A stretch of DNA of 64,000 bases from Xylocopa sonorina (lineage: Eukaryota > Arthropoda > Insecta > Hymenoptera > Apidae), in contig NW_027490527.1 of the NCBI RefSeq assembly GCF_050948175.1, forward strand, positions 94,042 to 158,041, given 5' to 3'. The translations under genes were made by a program, and so were the position numbers. Of this stretch, positions 12,800 through 26,159 are shown piece after piece; position 1 is the first letter of the stretch, and each line of letters starts with the position of its first letter. The notes below the pieces were generated by a model. The model saw only the letters and a program-made list of their open reading frames with translations, did not search any database and was not told the DNA's origin.

Positions 12800-14785
12800 T
12801 CTACACTTCAAATGAATGTGAATGCGACACTTCCTCGCAAGGAAATAGCGTTTGAAGATGTCTACGTATCGAAGCAATAAAGTTGAAATGCTTCTTAAAA
12901 CGAGATATTGCATCTCATATCTATGTTTCATGATAAGATATAATATTCATTGCGAAGTGTTATGCATTCCTCGTCTACGATTCAAATGAATGTAAATGCG
13001 ACACTTCCTTGCTAGGAAATAGCGTCTGCAGATGTTTACGTATCGAAGCAATAGAGTTCAAATGCTTCTTAAAACGAGATATTGCATCTCATATCTATGT
13101 TTCATGATAAGATATAATATTCATTGCGAAGTGTTATGCATTCCTTGTCTACGATTCAAATGAATGTAAATGCGACACTTCCTTGCAAGGAAATCGCGTT
13201 TGCATATGTCTACGTATCGAAGCAATAGTGTTCTAAAGCTTCTTAAATCGCGATATCGCATCTCATTTCTATGTTTCATGGTAAGATATAATATGATTTG
13301 CGAAGTATCACGTATTCCCCGTCTACACTTCAAATGAATGTAAATGCGACACTTCCTTGCAAGGAAATAGCGTTTGCAGATGTCTACGTATCGTAGCAAT
13401 AGAGTTCTAATGCTTCTTAAAACGCGATATCGCATCTCATTTCTATGTTTCATGGTAAGATATAATATGATTTGCGAAGTGTTATGTATTCCTCGTCTAC
13501 ACTTCAAATGAATGTAAATGCGACACTCGCTCGCTAGGAAATAGCGTTTGCAGATGTCTACGTATCGTAGCAATAGAGTTCTAATGCTTCTTAAAACGCG
13601 ATATCGCATCTCAATTCTATGATTCATGGTAAGATATAATATGATTTGCGAAGTGTTATGTATTCCTCGTCTACACTTCAAATCAATGTAAATACGACAC
13701 TTCCTTGCAAGGAAATAGCGTTTGCAGATGTCTACCTATCGTTGCAATAGAGTTCTAATGCTTCTTAAAACGCGATATCGCATCTCATTTCTATGTTTCA
13801 TGGTAAGATATAATATTCATTGCGAAGTGTTATGCATTCCTCGTCTACGATTCAAATGAAAGTAAATGCGATACCTCCTTGCAAGGAAATAGCATTTGCA
13901 GATGTCTACCTATCGTAGCAATAGTGTTCCAATGCTTCATAAAACGCGATATCGCATGTCATTTCTATGTATCATGGTAAGATATAATATTCATTGCGAA
14001 GTGTTATGCATTCCTCGTCTACGATTCAAATGAAAGTAAATGCGATACCTCCTTGCAAGGAAATAGCATTTGCAGATGTCTACGTATCGCAGCAATAGAG
14101 TTCTAATGCTTCATAAAACGCGATATCGCATCTCATTTCTATGTTTCATGGTAAGATATAATATGATTTGCGAAGTGTTATGTATTCCTCGTCTACACCT
14201 CAAATGAATGTAAATGCGACACTTCCTTGCAGGGAAATAGCGTTTGCAGATGTCTACGTATCGAAGCAATAGAGTTCAAATGCTTCTTAAAACGAGATAT
14301 TGCATCTCATATCTATGTTTCATGATAAGATATAATATACATTGCGAAGTGTTATGCATTCCTTGTCTACGATTCAAATGAAAGTAAATGCGACACTTCC
14401 TTGCAAGGAAATAGCGTTTGCAGATGTCTATGTATCGGAGCAATAAAGTTTATATGCTTCTTAAAAAGAGATATTGCATCTCATATCTATGTTTCATGAT
14501 AAGATATAATATACATTGCGAAGTGTTATGCATTCCTCGTCTACGATTCAAATGAAAGTAAATGCGACACTTCCTTGCAAGGAAATAGCGTTTGCAGATG
14601 TGTACGTATCGTAGCAATAGATTTCTAATGCTTCTTAAAACGCGATATCGCATCTCATTTCTATGATTCATGGTAAGATATAATATGATTTGCGAAGTGT
14701 TATGTTTTCCTCGTCTACACCTCAAATGAATGTAAATGCGACACTTCCTTGCAAGGAAATAGCGATTGCAGATGTCTACCTATCG
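12800..14785. repeat. Duplicated satellite block, copy 1 (offset 14727)
   Basis: About 1.98 kb matches 27.53-29.51 kb at offset 14727 bp, equal to 85 x 174 minus 66 plus 3. The two 33-bp deletions and three one-base gains that account for this lie between the copies. Markers are ATCGCGTTTGCATATG, the GTATC(A/G)CGTATTCCCCG monomer, the CGCTCGCTAGG monomer and GTTATGTTTTCC. Confidence 0.88.
13016..13189. repeat. Type B1 satellite monomer, exemplar
   Basis: This is the other type B form, with GAGATATTGC, CATGATAAG and ATTCATTGCG. On the minus strand ATTCATTGCG reads CGC-AAT-GA in the frame that is open in type A, which gives a TGA stop after NTSQ. This one variant explains why most apparent minus-strand reading frames in the window begin or end at the same point of a monomer. 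Confidence 0.9.
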
Positions 14786-15544
14786 TAGCAATAGAGTTCT
14801 AATGCTTCTTAAAACGCGATATCGCATCTCATTTCTATGTTTCATGGTAAGATGTAATATGATTTGCGAAGTATCATGTATTCCTCGTCTACACTTCAAA
14901 TGAATGTGAATGCGACACTCCCTTGCAAGGAAATAGCGTTTGCAGATGTCTACGTATCGAAGCAATAAAGTTGAAATGCTCCTTAAAACGAGATATTGCA
15001 TCTCATATCTATGTTTCATGATAAGATATAATATTCATTGCGAAGTGTTATGCATTCCTCGTCTACGATTCAAATGAATGTAAATGCGACACTTCCTTGC
15101 TAGGAAATAGCGTCTGCAGATGTTTACGTATCGAAGCAATAGAGTTCAAATGCTTCTTAAAACGAGATATTGCATCTCATATCTATGTTTCATGATAAGA
15201 TATAATATTCATTGCGAAGTGTTATGCATTCCTCGTCTACTATTCAAATGAATGTAAATGCGTCACTTCCTTGCAAGGAAATCGCGTTTGCATATGTCTA
15301 CGTATCGAAGCAATAGTGTTCTAAAGCTTCTTAAATCGCGATATCGCATCTCATTTCTACGTTTCATGGTAAGATATAATATGATTTGCGAAGTATCACG
15401 TATTCCCCGTCTACACTTCAAATGAATGTAAATGCGACACTTCCTTGCAAGGAAATAGCGTTTGCAGATGTCTACGTATCGTAGCAATAGAGTTCTAATG
15501 CATCTTAAAACGAGATATCGCATCTCATTTCTATGTTTCATGGT

Positions 15545-17565
15545 AAGATATAATATGATTTGCGAAGTGTTATGTATTCCTCGTCTACACTTCAAATAAA
15601 TGTGAATGCGATTCTTCCTCGCTAGGAAATAGCGTTTGCAGATGTCTACGTATCGTAGCAATAGCTTTCTAATGCTTCATAAAACGCGATATCGCATGTC
15701 ATTTCTATGTATCATGTGTAAGATATAATATTCATTGCGAAGTGTTATGCATTCCTCGTCTACGATTCAAATGAAAGTAAATGCGACACTTCCTTGCAAG
15801 GAAACAGCGATTGCAGATGTCTACGTGTCGTAGCAATAGAGCTCTTATAATTCTTAAAACGCGATTTCGCATCTCATTTCTATGTTTCATGGTAAGGTAT
15901 AATATGATTTGCAAAGTGTTATGTATTCCTCGCCTACACCTGAAGTGAATGTAAATGCGACACTTCCTTGCAAGGAAATAGCCATTGCAGATGTCTGCGT
16001 ATCGTAGCAATAGAGTTCTAATGCTTCATAAAACGCGATATCGCATCTCATTTCTATGTTTCATGGTAAGATATAATATGATTTGCGAAGTGTTATATAT
16101 TCCTCGTCTACACCTCAAATGAACGTAAATGCGACACTTCCTTGCAGGGAAATAGCGTTTGCAGATGTCTACGTATCGAAGCAATAGAGTTCAAATGCTT
16201 CTTAAAACGAGATATTGCATCTCATATCTATGTTTCATGATAAGATATAATATACATTGCGAAGTGTTATGCATTCCTCGTCTACGATTCAAATGAAAGT
16301 AAATGCGACACTTCCTTGCAAGGAAATAGCGTTTGCAGATGTCTACGTATCGAAGCAATAGAGTTCAAATGCTTCTTAAAACGAGATATTGCATCTCATA
16401 TCTATGTTTCATGATAAGATATAATATACATTGCGAAGTGTTATGCATTCCTCGTCTACGATTCAAATGAAAGTAAATGCGACACTTCCTTGCAAGGAAA
16501 TAGCGTTTGCAGATGTTTACGTATCGTAGCAATAGATTTCTAATGCTTCTTAAAACGCGATATCGCATCTCATTTCTATGTTTCATGGTAAGATATAATA
16601 TGATTTGCGAAGTGTTATGTATTCCTCGTCTACACATCAAATGAATGTAAATGCGACACTTCCTTGCAAGCAAATAGCGTTTGCAGATGTCTACGTATCG
16701 AAGCAATAGAGTTTTAATGCTTCTTAAAACGCGATATCGCATCTCATTTCTATGTTTCATGGTAAGACGTAATATGATTTGCGAAGTGTTATGTATTCCT
16801 CGTCTACATTTCAAATCAATGTAAGTACGACACTTCCTTGCAAGGAAATAGCGTTTGCAGATGTCTACCTATCGTAGCAATAGAGTTCTAATGCTTCTTA
16901 AAACGCGATATCGCATCTCATTTCTATGTTTCATGGTAAGATATAATATTCATTGCGAAGTGTTATGCATTCCTCGTCTACGATTCAAATGAAAGTAAAT
17001 GCGATACCTCCTTGCAAGGAAATAGCATTTGCAGATGTCTACCTATCGTAGCAATAGCGTTCTAATGCTTCATAAAACGCGATATCGCATGTCATTTCTA
17101 TGTATCATGGTAAGATATAATATTCATTGCGAAGTGTTATGCATTCCTCGTCTACGATTCAAATGAAAGTAAATGCGACACTTCCTTGCAAGGAAACAGC
17201 GATTGCAGATATCTACGTATCGAAGCAATAGAGTTCAAATGCTTCCTAAAACGAGATACTGCATCTCATATCTATATTTCATGATAAGATATAATATTCA
17301 TTGCGAAGTGTTATGCATTCCTCGTCTACGATTCAAATGAAAGTAAATGCGACACTTCCGTGCAAGGAAATAGCGTTTGCAGATGTCTACGTATCGTAAC
17401 AATAGAGTTCTTATGATTCTTGTAACGCGATATCTCATCTCATTTCTATGATTCATGGTAAGATATAATATGATTTGCGAAGTGTTATGAATTCCTCGTC
17501 TACACTTCAAATCAATGTAAATACGACACTTCCTTGCAAGGAAATAGCGTTTGCAGATGTCTACC
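15545..17565. repeat. Duplicated satellite block, copy 1 (offset 3970)
   Basis: About 2.0 kb matches 19.52-21.53 kb. The offset is 3971 bp before and 3970 bp after the one-base gain near 15717 that only this copy has. 3970 equals 23 x 174 minus 33 plus 1. Shared private variants include AAATAAATGTGAATGCGATTC, GTAAGACGTAATATG, GCAAGCAAATAGCG, TCTATATTTCATG and GTAACGCGATATCTC. Confidence 0.9.
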
Positions 17566-18594
17566 TATCGTAGCAATGGTGTTCTAATGCTTCTTAAAAC
17601 GCGATATCGCATCTCATTTCTATGTTTTATGGTAAGATATAATATTCATTGCGAAGTGGTATGCATTCCTCGTCTACGATTCAAATGAAAGTAAATGCGA
17701 TACTTCCTTGCAAGGAAATAGCATTTGCAGATGTCTACCTATCGTAGCAATAGTGTTCTAATGCTTCATAAAACGCGATATCGCATCTCATTTCTATGTT
17801 TCATGGTAAGATATAATATTCATTGCGAAGTGTTATGCATTCCTAGTCTACGATTCAAATAAAAGTAAATGCGACACTTCCTTGCAAGGAAACAGCGTTT
17901 GCAGATGTCTACGTATCGTAGCAATGGAGCTCTTATATTTCTTAAAACGCGATTTCGCATCTCATTTCTATGTTTCATGGTAAGGTATAATATGATTTGC
18001 GAAGTGTTATGTATTCCTCGCCTACACTTCAAGTGAATGTAAATGCGAGACTTCCTTGCATGGAAATAGCCTTTGCAGATGTCTACGTATCGAAGCAATA
18101 GAGTTCAAATGCTTCTTAAAACGAGATATTGCATCTCATATCTATGTTTCATGATAAGATATAATATACATTGCGAAGTGTTATGCATTCCTCGTCTACG
18201 ATTCAAATGAAAGTAAATGCGACACTTCCTTGCAAGGAAATAGCGTTTGCAGATGTCTATGTATCGGAGCAATAAAGTTCAAATGCTTCTTAAAAAGAGG
18301 TATTGCATCTAATATCTATGTTTCATGATAAGATATAATATACATTGCGAAGTGTTATGCATTCCTCGTCTACGATTCAAATGAAAGTAAATGCGACACT
18401 TCCTTGCAAGGAAATAGCGTTTGCAGATGTGTACGTATCGTAGCAATAGATTTCTAATGCTTCTTAAAATGCGATATCGCATCTCATTTCTATGATTCAT
18501 GGTAAGATATAATATGATTTGCGAAGTGTTATGTTTTCCTCGTCTACACCTCAAATGAATGTAAATGCGACACTTCCTTGCAAGGAAATAGCGA

Positions 18595-19555
18595 TTGCAG
18601 ATGTCTACCTATCGTAGCAATAGAGTTCTAATGCTTCTTAAAACGCGATATCGCATCTCATTTCTATGTTTCATGGTAAGATGTAATATGATTTGCGAAG
18701 TATCATGTATTCCTCGTCTACACTTCAAATGAATGTGAATGCGACACTCCCTTGCAAGGAAATAGCGTTTGCAGATGTCTACGTATCGAAGCAATAAAGT
18801 TGAAATGCTCCTTAAAACGAGATATTGCATCTCATATCTATGTTTCATGATAAGATATAATATTCATTGCGAAGTGTTATGCATTCCTCGTCTACGCTTC
18901 AAATGAATGTAAATGCGACACTTCGTTGTTAGGAAATAGCGTCTGCAGATGTCTGGGTATCGTAGCAATAGGTTTCTAATGCTTCTTAAAACGGCGATAT
19001 CGCATCTCATTTCTATGTTTCATGGTAAGATATAATATGATTTGCGAAGTGTTATGTATTCCTCGTCTACACTTCAAATGAATGTAAATGCGACACTTCC
19101 TTGCTAGGAAATAGCGTCTGCAGATGTCTACCTATCGTAGCAATAGAGTTCTAATGCTTCTTAAAACGCGATATCGCATTTCATTTCTATGTTTCATGGT
19201 AAGATATAATATGATTTGCGAAGTGTTATGTATTCCTTGTCTCAACTTCAAAGGAATGTAAATGCGACACTTCCTTGCAAGGAAATAGCGTTTGCAGATG
19301 TCTACGTATCGAAGCAATAGAGTTCAAATGCTTCTTAAAACGAGATATTGCATCTCATATCTATGTTTCATGATAGGATATACTATTCATTGCGAATTGT
19401 CATGCATTCCTCGTCTACGATTCTAACGAATGTAAATGCGACACTTCCTTGCAAGGAATGGATTTCTGATGCTTCTTAAAACGCGATATCGTATCTCATT
19501 TCTATGTTTTATGGTAAGATATAATATGATTTGCGAAGTGTTATGTATTCCTCGT
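18595..19555. repeat. Duplicated satellite block, copy 2 (offset 7625)
   Basis: This is the second copy of the 10.97-11.93 kb block. It shares the extra G (ACGGCG near 18992), the TTGTCTCAACTTCAAAGG monomer and the 33-bp deletion (monomer 19456-19596). Just after the deletion it switches to sequence shared with 15.55 kb, which marks a recombination junction near 19.52-19.55 kb. Confidence 0.88.
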
Positions 19556-19596
19556 CTACACTTCAAATAAATGTGAATGCGATTCTTCCTCGCTAG
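19456..19596. repeat. 141-bp monomer with 33-bp deletion, copy 2
   Basis: It has the same deletion junction as the unit at 11831. The unit is 141 bp, with the next monomer starting at 19597. Identical breakpoints indicate common descent. Confidence 0.95.
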
Positions 19597-21535
19597 GAAA
19601 TAGCGTTTGCAGATGTCTACGTATCGTAGCAATAGCTTTCTAATGCTTCATAAAACGCGATATCGCATGTCATTTCTATGTATCATGGTAAGATATAATA
19701 TTCATTGCGAAGTGTTATGCATTCCTCGTCTACGATTCAAATGAAAGTAAATGCGACACTTCCTTGCAAGGAAACAGCGATTGCAGATGTCTACGTGTCG
19801 TAGCAATAGAGCTCTTATAATTCTTAAAACGCGATTTCGCATCTCATTTCTATGTTTCATGGTAAGGTATAATATGATTTGCAAAGTGTTATGTATTCCT
19901 CGCCTACACCTGAAGTGAATGTAAATGCGACACTTCCTTGCAAGGAAATAGCCATTGCAGATGTCTGCGTATCGTAGCAGTAGAGTTCTAATGCTTCATA
20001 AAACGCGATATCGCATCTCATTTCTATGTTTCATGGTAAGATATAATATGATTTGCGAAGTGTTATGTATTCCTCGTCTACACCTCAAATGAACGTAAAT
20101 GCGACACTTCCTTGCAGGGAAATAGCGTTTGCAGATGTCTACGTATCGAAGCAATAGAGTTCAAATGCTTCTTAAAACGAGATATTGCATCTCATATCTA
20201 TGTTTCATGATAAGATATAATATACATTGCGAAGTGTTATGCATTCCTCGTCTACGATTCAAATGAAAGTAAATGCGACACTTCCTTGCAAGGAAATAGC
20301 GTTTGCAGATGTCTACGTATCGAAGCAATAGAGTTCAAATGCTTCTTAAAACGAGATATTGCATCTCATATCTATGTTTCATGATAAGATATAATATACA
20401 TTGCGAAGTGTTATGCATTCCTCGTCTACGATTCAAATGAAAGTAAATGCGACACTTCCTTGCAAGGAAATAGCGTTTGCAGATGTTTACGTATCGTAGC
20501 AATAGATTTCTAATGCTTCTTAAAACGCGATATCGCATCTCATTTCTATGTTTCATGGTAAGATATAATATGATTTGCGAAGTGTTATGTATTCCTCGTC
20601 TACACATCAAATGAATGTAAATGCGACACTTCCTTGCAAGCAAATAGCGTTTGCAGATGTCTACGTATCGAAGCAATAGAGTTTTAATGCTTCTTAAAAC
20701 GCGATATCGCATCTCATTTCTATGTTTCATGGTAAGACGTAATATGATTTGCGAAGTGTTATGTATTCCTCGTCTACATTTCAAATCAATGTAAGTACGA
20801 CACTTCCTTGCAAGGAAATAGCGTTTGCAGATGTCTACCTATCGTAGCAATAGAGTTCTAATGCTTCTTAAAACGCGATATCGCATCTCATTTCTATGTT
20901 TCATGGTAAGATATAATATTCATTGCGAAATGTTATGCATTCCTCGTCTACGATTCAAATGAAAGTTAATGCGATACCTCCTTGCAAGGAAATAGCATTT
21001 GCAGATGTCTACCTATCGTAGCAATAGCGTTCTAATGCTTCATAAAACGCGATATCGCATGTCATTTCTATGTATCATGGTAAGATATAATATTCATTGC
21101 GAAGTGTTATGCATTCCTCGTCTACGATTCAAATGAAAGTAAATGCGACACTTCCTTGCAAGGAAACAGCGATTGCAGATATCTACGTATCGAAGCAATA
21201 GAGTTCAAATGCTTCCTAAAACGAGATACTGCATCTCATATCTATATTTCATGATAAGATATAATATTCATTGCGAAGTGTTATGCATCCCTCGTCTACG
21301 ATTCAAATGAAAGTAAATGCGACACTTCCTTGCAAGGAAATAGCGTTTGCAGTTGTCTACGTATCGTAACAATAGAGTTCTTATGATTCTTGTAACGCGA
21401 TATCTCATCTCATTTCTATGATTCATGGTAAGATATAATATGATTTGCGAAGTGTTATGAATTCCTCGTCTACACTTCAAATCAATGTAAATACGACACT
21501 TCCTTGCAAGGAAATAGCGTTTGCAGATGTCTACC
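19516..21535. repeat. Duplicated satellite block, copy 2 (offset 3970)
   Basis: This is the second copy of the 15.55-17.57 kb block, nearly identical. The part with GCAAGCAAATAGCG also recurs near 25.49 kb and 32.61 kb, so this segment has been copied at least four times. Confidence 0.9.
20293..20466. repeat. Type B2 satellite monomer, exemplar
   Basis: This monomer differs from type A at linked diagnostic sites: GTTCAAATGC, GAGATATTGC in place of the perfect palindrome, CATATCTATG, CATGATAAG, ATACATTGCG, ATGCATTCC, CTACGATTC and ATGAAAGTAAATG. The same set recurs many times between about 8 and 37 kb, so it is a family and not random noise. The ATACATTGCG form reads SQCILYLI on the minus strand and does not introduce a stop. 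Confidence 0.9.
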
Positions 21536-21615
21536 TATCGTAGCAATAGTGTTCTAATGCTTCATAAAACGCGATATCGCATCTCATTTCTATGTTTCAT
21601 GGTAAGATATAATAT

Positions 21616-22384
21616 TCATTGCGAAGTGTTATGCATTCCTAGTCTACGATTCAAATAAAAGTAAATGCGACACTTCCTTGCAAGGAATGGATTTCTGATG
21701 CTTCTTAAAACGCGATATCGTATCTCATTTCTATGTTTTATGGTAAGATATAATATGATTTGCGAAGTGTTATGTATTCCTTGTCTACACTTCAAATGAA
21801 TGTAAATGCGACACTTCCTTGCAAGGAAATAGCGTTTGCAGATGCCTACGTATCGTAGCAATGGATTTCTGATGCTTCTTAAAACGCGATATCGCATCTC
21901 ATTTCTATGTTTTATGGTAAGATATAATATGATTTGCGAAGTGTTATGTATTCCTCGTCTACACTTCAAATGAATGTAAATGCGACACTTCCTTGTTAGG
22001 AAATAGCGTCTGCAGATGTCTGGGTATCGTAGCAATAGAGTTCTAATGCTTCTTTAAACGCGATATCGCATCTCATTTCTACGTTTCATGGTAAGATGTA
22101 TTATGATTTGCGAAGTGTTATGTATTCCTCGTCTACACATCAAATGAATGTAAATGCGACACTTCCTTGCAAGGAAATAGCATTTGCAGATGTCTACGTA
22201 TCGTAGCAATGGATTTCTAATGCTTCTTAGAATGCGATATCGCATCTCATTTCTATGTTTCATTGTAAGATATAATATGATTTGCGAAGTGTCATGTATT
22301 CCTCGTCTACACTTCAAATGAATGTGAATGCGACACTTCCTTGCAAGGAAATAGCGATTGCAGATGCCTACGTATCGAAGCAAT
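21616..22384. repeat. Duplicated satellite block, copy 2 (offset 9854)
   Basis: This is the second copy of the 11.76-12.53 kb block, including the third example of the 33-bp-deleted monomer (21685-21825). Its left edge joins a monomer with CCTAGTCTACG and ATAAAAGTAAATG, a variant also found at 17.84, 26.30, 31.35 and 36.39 kb. Confidence 0.85.
21685..21825. repeat. 141-bp monomer with 33-bp deletion, copy 3
   Basis: It has the same junction as at 11831 and 19456. The unit is 141 bp, with the next monomer starting at 21826. Downstream it follows the 11.97 kb sequence and not the 19.60 kb sequence. Confidence 0.95.
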
Positions 22385-23929
22385 AGAGTTCAAATGCTTC
22401 TTAAAACGAGATATTGCATCTCATATCTATGTTTCATGATAAGATATAATATTCATTGCGAAGTGTTATGCATTCCTCGTCTACGATTCAAATGAATGTA
22501 AATGCGACACTTCCTTGCTAGGAAATAGCGTCTGCAGATGTTTACGTATCGAAGCAATAGAGTTCTAATGCTTCTTAAAACGCGATATCGCATCTCATTT
22601 CTATGATTCATGGTAAGATATAATATGATTTGCGAAGTGTTATGTATTCCTCGTCTACACTTCAAATCAATGTAAATACGACACTTCCTTGCAAGGAAAT
22701 AGCGTTTGCAGATGTCTACCTATCGTTGCAATAGAGTTCTAACGCTTCTTAAAACGCGACATCGCATCTCATTTCTATGTTTCATGGTAAGATATAATAT
22801 TCATTCCGAAGTGTTATGCATACCTCGTCTACGATTCAAATGAAAGGAAATGCGATACCTCCTTGCAAGGAAATAGCATTTGCAGATGTCTACCTATCGT
22901 AGCAATAGTGTTCCAATGCTTCATAAAACGCGATATCGCATGTCATTTCTATGTATCATGGTAAGATATAATATTCATTGCGAAGTGTTATGCATTCCTC
23001 GTCTACGATTCAAATGAAAGTAAATGCAATACCTCCTTGCAAGGAAATAGCATTTGCAGATATCTACGTATCGCAGCAATAGAGTTCTAATGCTTCATAA
23101 AACGCGATATCGCATCTCATTTCTATGTTTCATGGTAAGATATAATATGATTTGCGAAGTGTTATGTATTCCTCGTCTACACCTCAAATGAATGTAAATG
23201 CGACACTTCCTTGCAGGGAAATAGCGTTTGCAGATGTCTACGTATCGAAGCAATAGAGTTCAAATGCTTCTTAAAACGAGATATTGCATCTCATATCTAT
23301 GTTTCATGATAAGATATAATATACATTGCGAAGTGTTATGCATTCCTTGTCTACGATTCAAATGAAAGTAAATGCGACACTTCCTTGCAAGGAAATAGCG
23401 TTTGCAGATGTCTATGTATCGGAGCAATAAAGTTCAAATGCTTCTTAAAAAGAGATATTGCATCTCATATCTATGTCTCATGATAAGATATAATATACAT
23501 TGCGAAGTGTTATGCATTCCTCGTCTACGATTCAAATGAAAGTAAATGCGACACTTCCTTGCTAGGAAATAGCGTCTGCAGATGTTTACGTATCGAAGCA
23601 ATAGAGTTCAAATGCTTCTTAAAACGAGATATTGCATCTCATATCTATGTTTCATGATAAGATATAATATTCATTGCGAAGTGTTATGCATTCCTCGTCT
23701 ACGATTCAAATGAATGTAAATGCGTCACCTCCTTGCAAGGAAATCGCGTTTGCATATGTCTACGTATCGAAGCAATAGTGTTCTAAAGCTTCTTAAATCG
23801 CGATATCGCATCTCATTTCTACGTTTCATGGTAAGATATAAATATGATTTGCGAAGTATCACGTATTCCCCGTCTACACTTCAAATGAATGTAAATGCGA
23901 CACTTCCTTGCAAGGAAATAGCGTTTGCA
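22385..23929. repeat. Mixed A/B satellite array
   Basis: About nine monomers, many of them B or A-front/B-rear mosaics. A one-base gain (ATAAATATGATT) sits near 23841. Monomers resemble those of the 13-15 kb block but with scattered private differences. Nothing other than satellite is seen. Confidence 0.85.
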
Positions 23930-25410
23930 GATGTCTACCTATCGTAGCAATAGTGTTCTAATGCTTCATAAAACGCGATATCGCATGTCATTTCTATGTA
24001 TCATGGTAAGATATAATATTCATTGCGAAGTGTTATGCATTCCTCGTCTACGATTCAAATGAAAGTAAATGCGACACTTCCTTGCAAGGAAATAGCGTTT
24101 GCAGATGTCTACGTATCGTAGCAATAGAGTTCTTATGATTCTTAAAACGCGATATCGCATCTCATTTCTATGTTTCATGGTAAGATATAATTTGATTTGA
24201 GAAGTGTTATGTATTCCTCGTCTACACTTCAAATGAATGTGAATGCGACACTTCCTCGCTAGGAAATAGCGTTTAAAGTTGTCTACGTATCGCAGCAATA
24301 GATTTCTAATGCTTCTTAAAACGCGATATCGCATCTCATTTCTATGTTTCATGGTAAGATGTAATATGATTTGCGAAGTGTTATGTATTCCTCGTCTACA
24401 CTTCAAATTAATGTAAATGCGATGCTTCCTTGCAAAGAAATAGCGTTTGCAATTGTCTACGTATCGAAGCAATAGAGTTCAAATGCTTCTTAAAACGAGA
24501 TATTGCATCTCATATCTATGTTTCATGATAAGATATAATATTCATTGCGAAGTGCTATGCATTCCTCGCCTACGATTCAAATGAAAGTAAATGCGACACT
24601 TCCTTGCAAGGAAACAGCGATTGCAGATGTCTACGTATCGTAGCAATAGAGCTCTTATAATTCTTAAAACGCGATTTCGCATCTCATTTCTATGATTCAT
24701 GGTAAGGTATAATATGATTTGCGAAGTGTTATGTATTCCTCGCCTACACCTGAAGTGAATGTAAATGCGACACTTCCTTGCAAGGAAATAGCCTTTGCAG
24801 ATGTCTGCGTATCGTAGCAATAGAGTTCTAATGCTTCATAAAACGCGATATCGCATCTCATTTCTATGTTTCATGGTAAGATATAATATGATTTGCGAAG
24901 TGTTATGTATTCCTCGTCTACACCTCAAATGAATGTAAATGCGACACTTCCTTGCAGGGAAATAGCGTTTGCAGATGTCTACGTATCGAAGCAATAGAGT
25001 TCAAATGCTTCTTAAAACGAGATATTGCATCTCATATCTATGTTTCATGATAAGATATAATATACATTGCGAAGTGTTATGCATTCCTCGTCTACGATTC
25101 AAATGAAAGTAAATGCGACACTTTCTTGCAAGGAAATAGCGTTTGCAGATGTCTACGTACCGAAGCAATAGAGTTCAAATGCTTCTTAAAACGAGATATT
25201 GCATCTCATATCTATGTTTCATGATAAGATATAATATACATTGCGAAGTGTTATGCATTCCTCGTCTACGATTCAAATGAAAGTAAATGCGACACTTCCT
25301 TGCAAGGATATAGCGTTTGCAGATGTTTACGTATCGTAGCAATAGATTTCTAATGCTTCTTAAAACGCGATATCGCATCTCATTTCTATGTTTCATGGTA
25401 AGATATAATA
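23930..25410. repeat. Duplicated satellite block, copy 1 (offset 5568)
   Basis: This block matches 29.50-30.98 kb at offset 5568 bp, which is exactly 32 monomers. Shared markers are ATTTGAGAAGTG, GCGTTTAAAGTTGTC, GCGATGCTTCC with TTGCAAAGAAATAG, and CCTACACCTGAAGTG. After the block the second copy lacks one monomer that is present here. Confidence 0.88.
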
Positions 25411-26159
25411 TGATTTGCGAAGTGTTATGTATTCCTCGTCTACACACCAAATGAATGTAAATGCGACACTTCCTTGCAAGCAAATAGCGTTTGCAGATGT
25501 CTACGTATCGAAGCAATAGAGTTTTAATGCTTCTTAAAACGCGATATCGCATCTCATTTCTATGTTTCATGGTAAGATGTAATATGATTTGCGAAGTGTT
25601 ATGTATTCCTCGTCTACATTTCAAATCAATGTAAGTACGACACTTCCTTGCAAGGAAATAGCGTTTGCAGATGTCTACCTATCGTAGCAATAGAGTTCTA
25701 ATGCTTCTTAAAACGCGATATCGCATCTCATTTCTATGTTTCATGGTAAGATATAATATTCATTGCGAAGTGTTATGCATTCCTCGTCTACGATTCAAAT
25801 GAAAGTAAATGCGATACCTCCTTGCAAGGAAATAGCATTTGCAGATGTCTACCTATCGTAGCAATAGTGTTCTAATGCTTCATAAAACGCGATATCGCAT
25901 GTCATTTCTATGTATCATGGTAAAATATAATATTCATTGCGAAGTGTTATGCATTCCTCGTCTACGATTCAAATGAAAGTAAATGCGACACTTCCTTGCA
26001 AGGAAACAGCGATTGCAGATATCTACGTATCGAAGCAGTAGAGTTCAAATGCTTCCTAAAACGAGATACTGCATCTCATATCTATAGTTCATGATAAGAT
26101 ATAATATTCATTGCGAAGTGTTATGCATTCCTCGTCTACGATTCAAATGAAAGTAAATG

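Larger units (their letters stand above)
12296..15066. repeat. Duplicated satellite block, copy 2 (offset 3795)
   Basis: This is the second copy of the 8.50-11.27 kb block, with few differences. Its 12.80-14.79 kb portion is present a third time at 27.53-29.51 kb, and its last part (from about 14.76 kb) again at 18.59 kb, so it belongs to several overlapping duplications. Confidence 0.85.
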
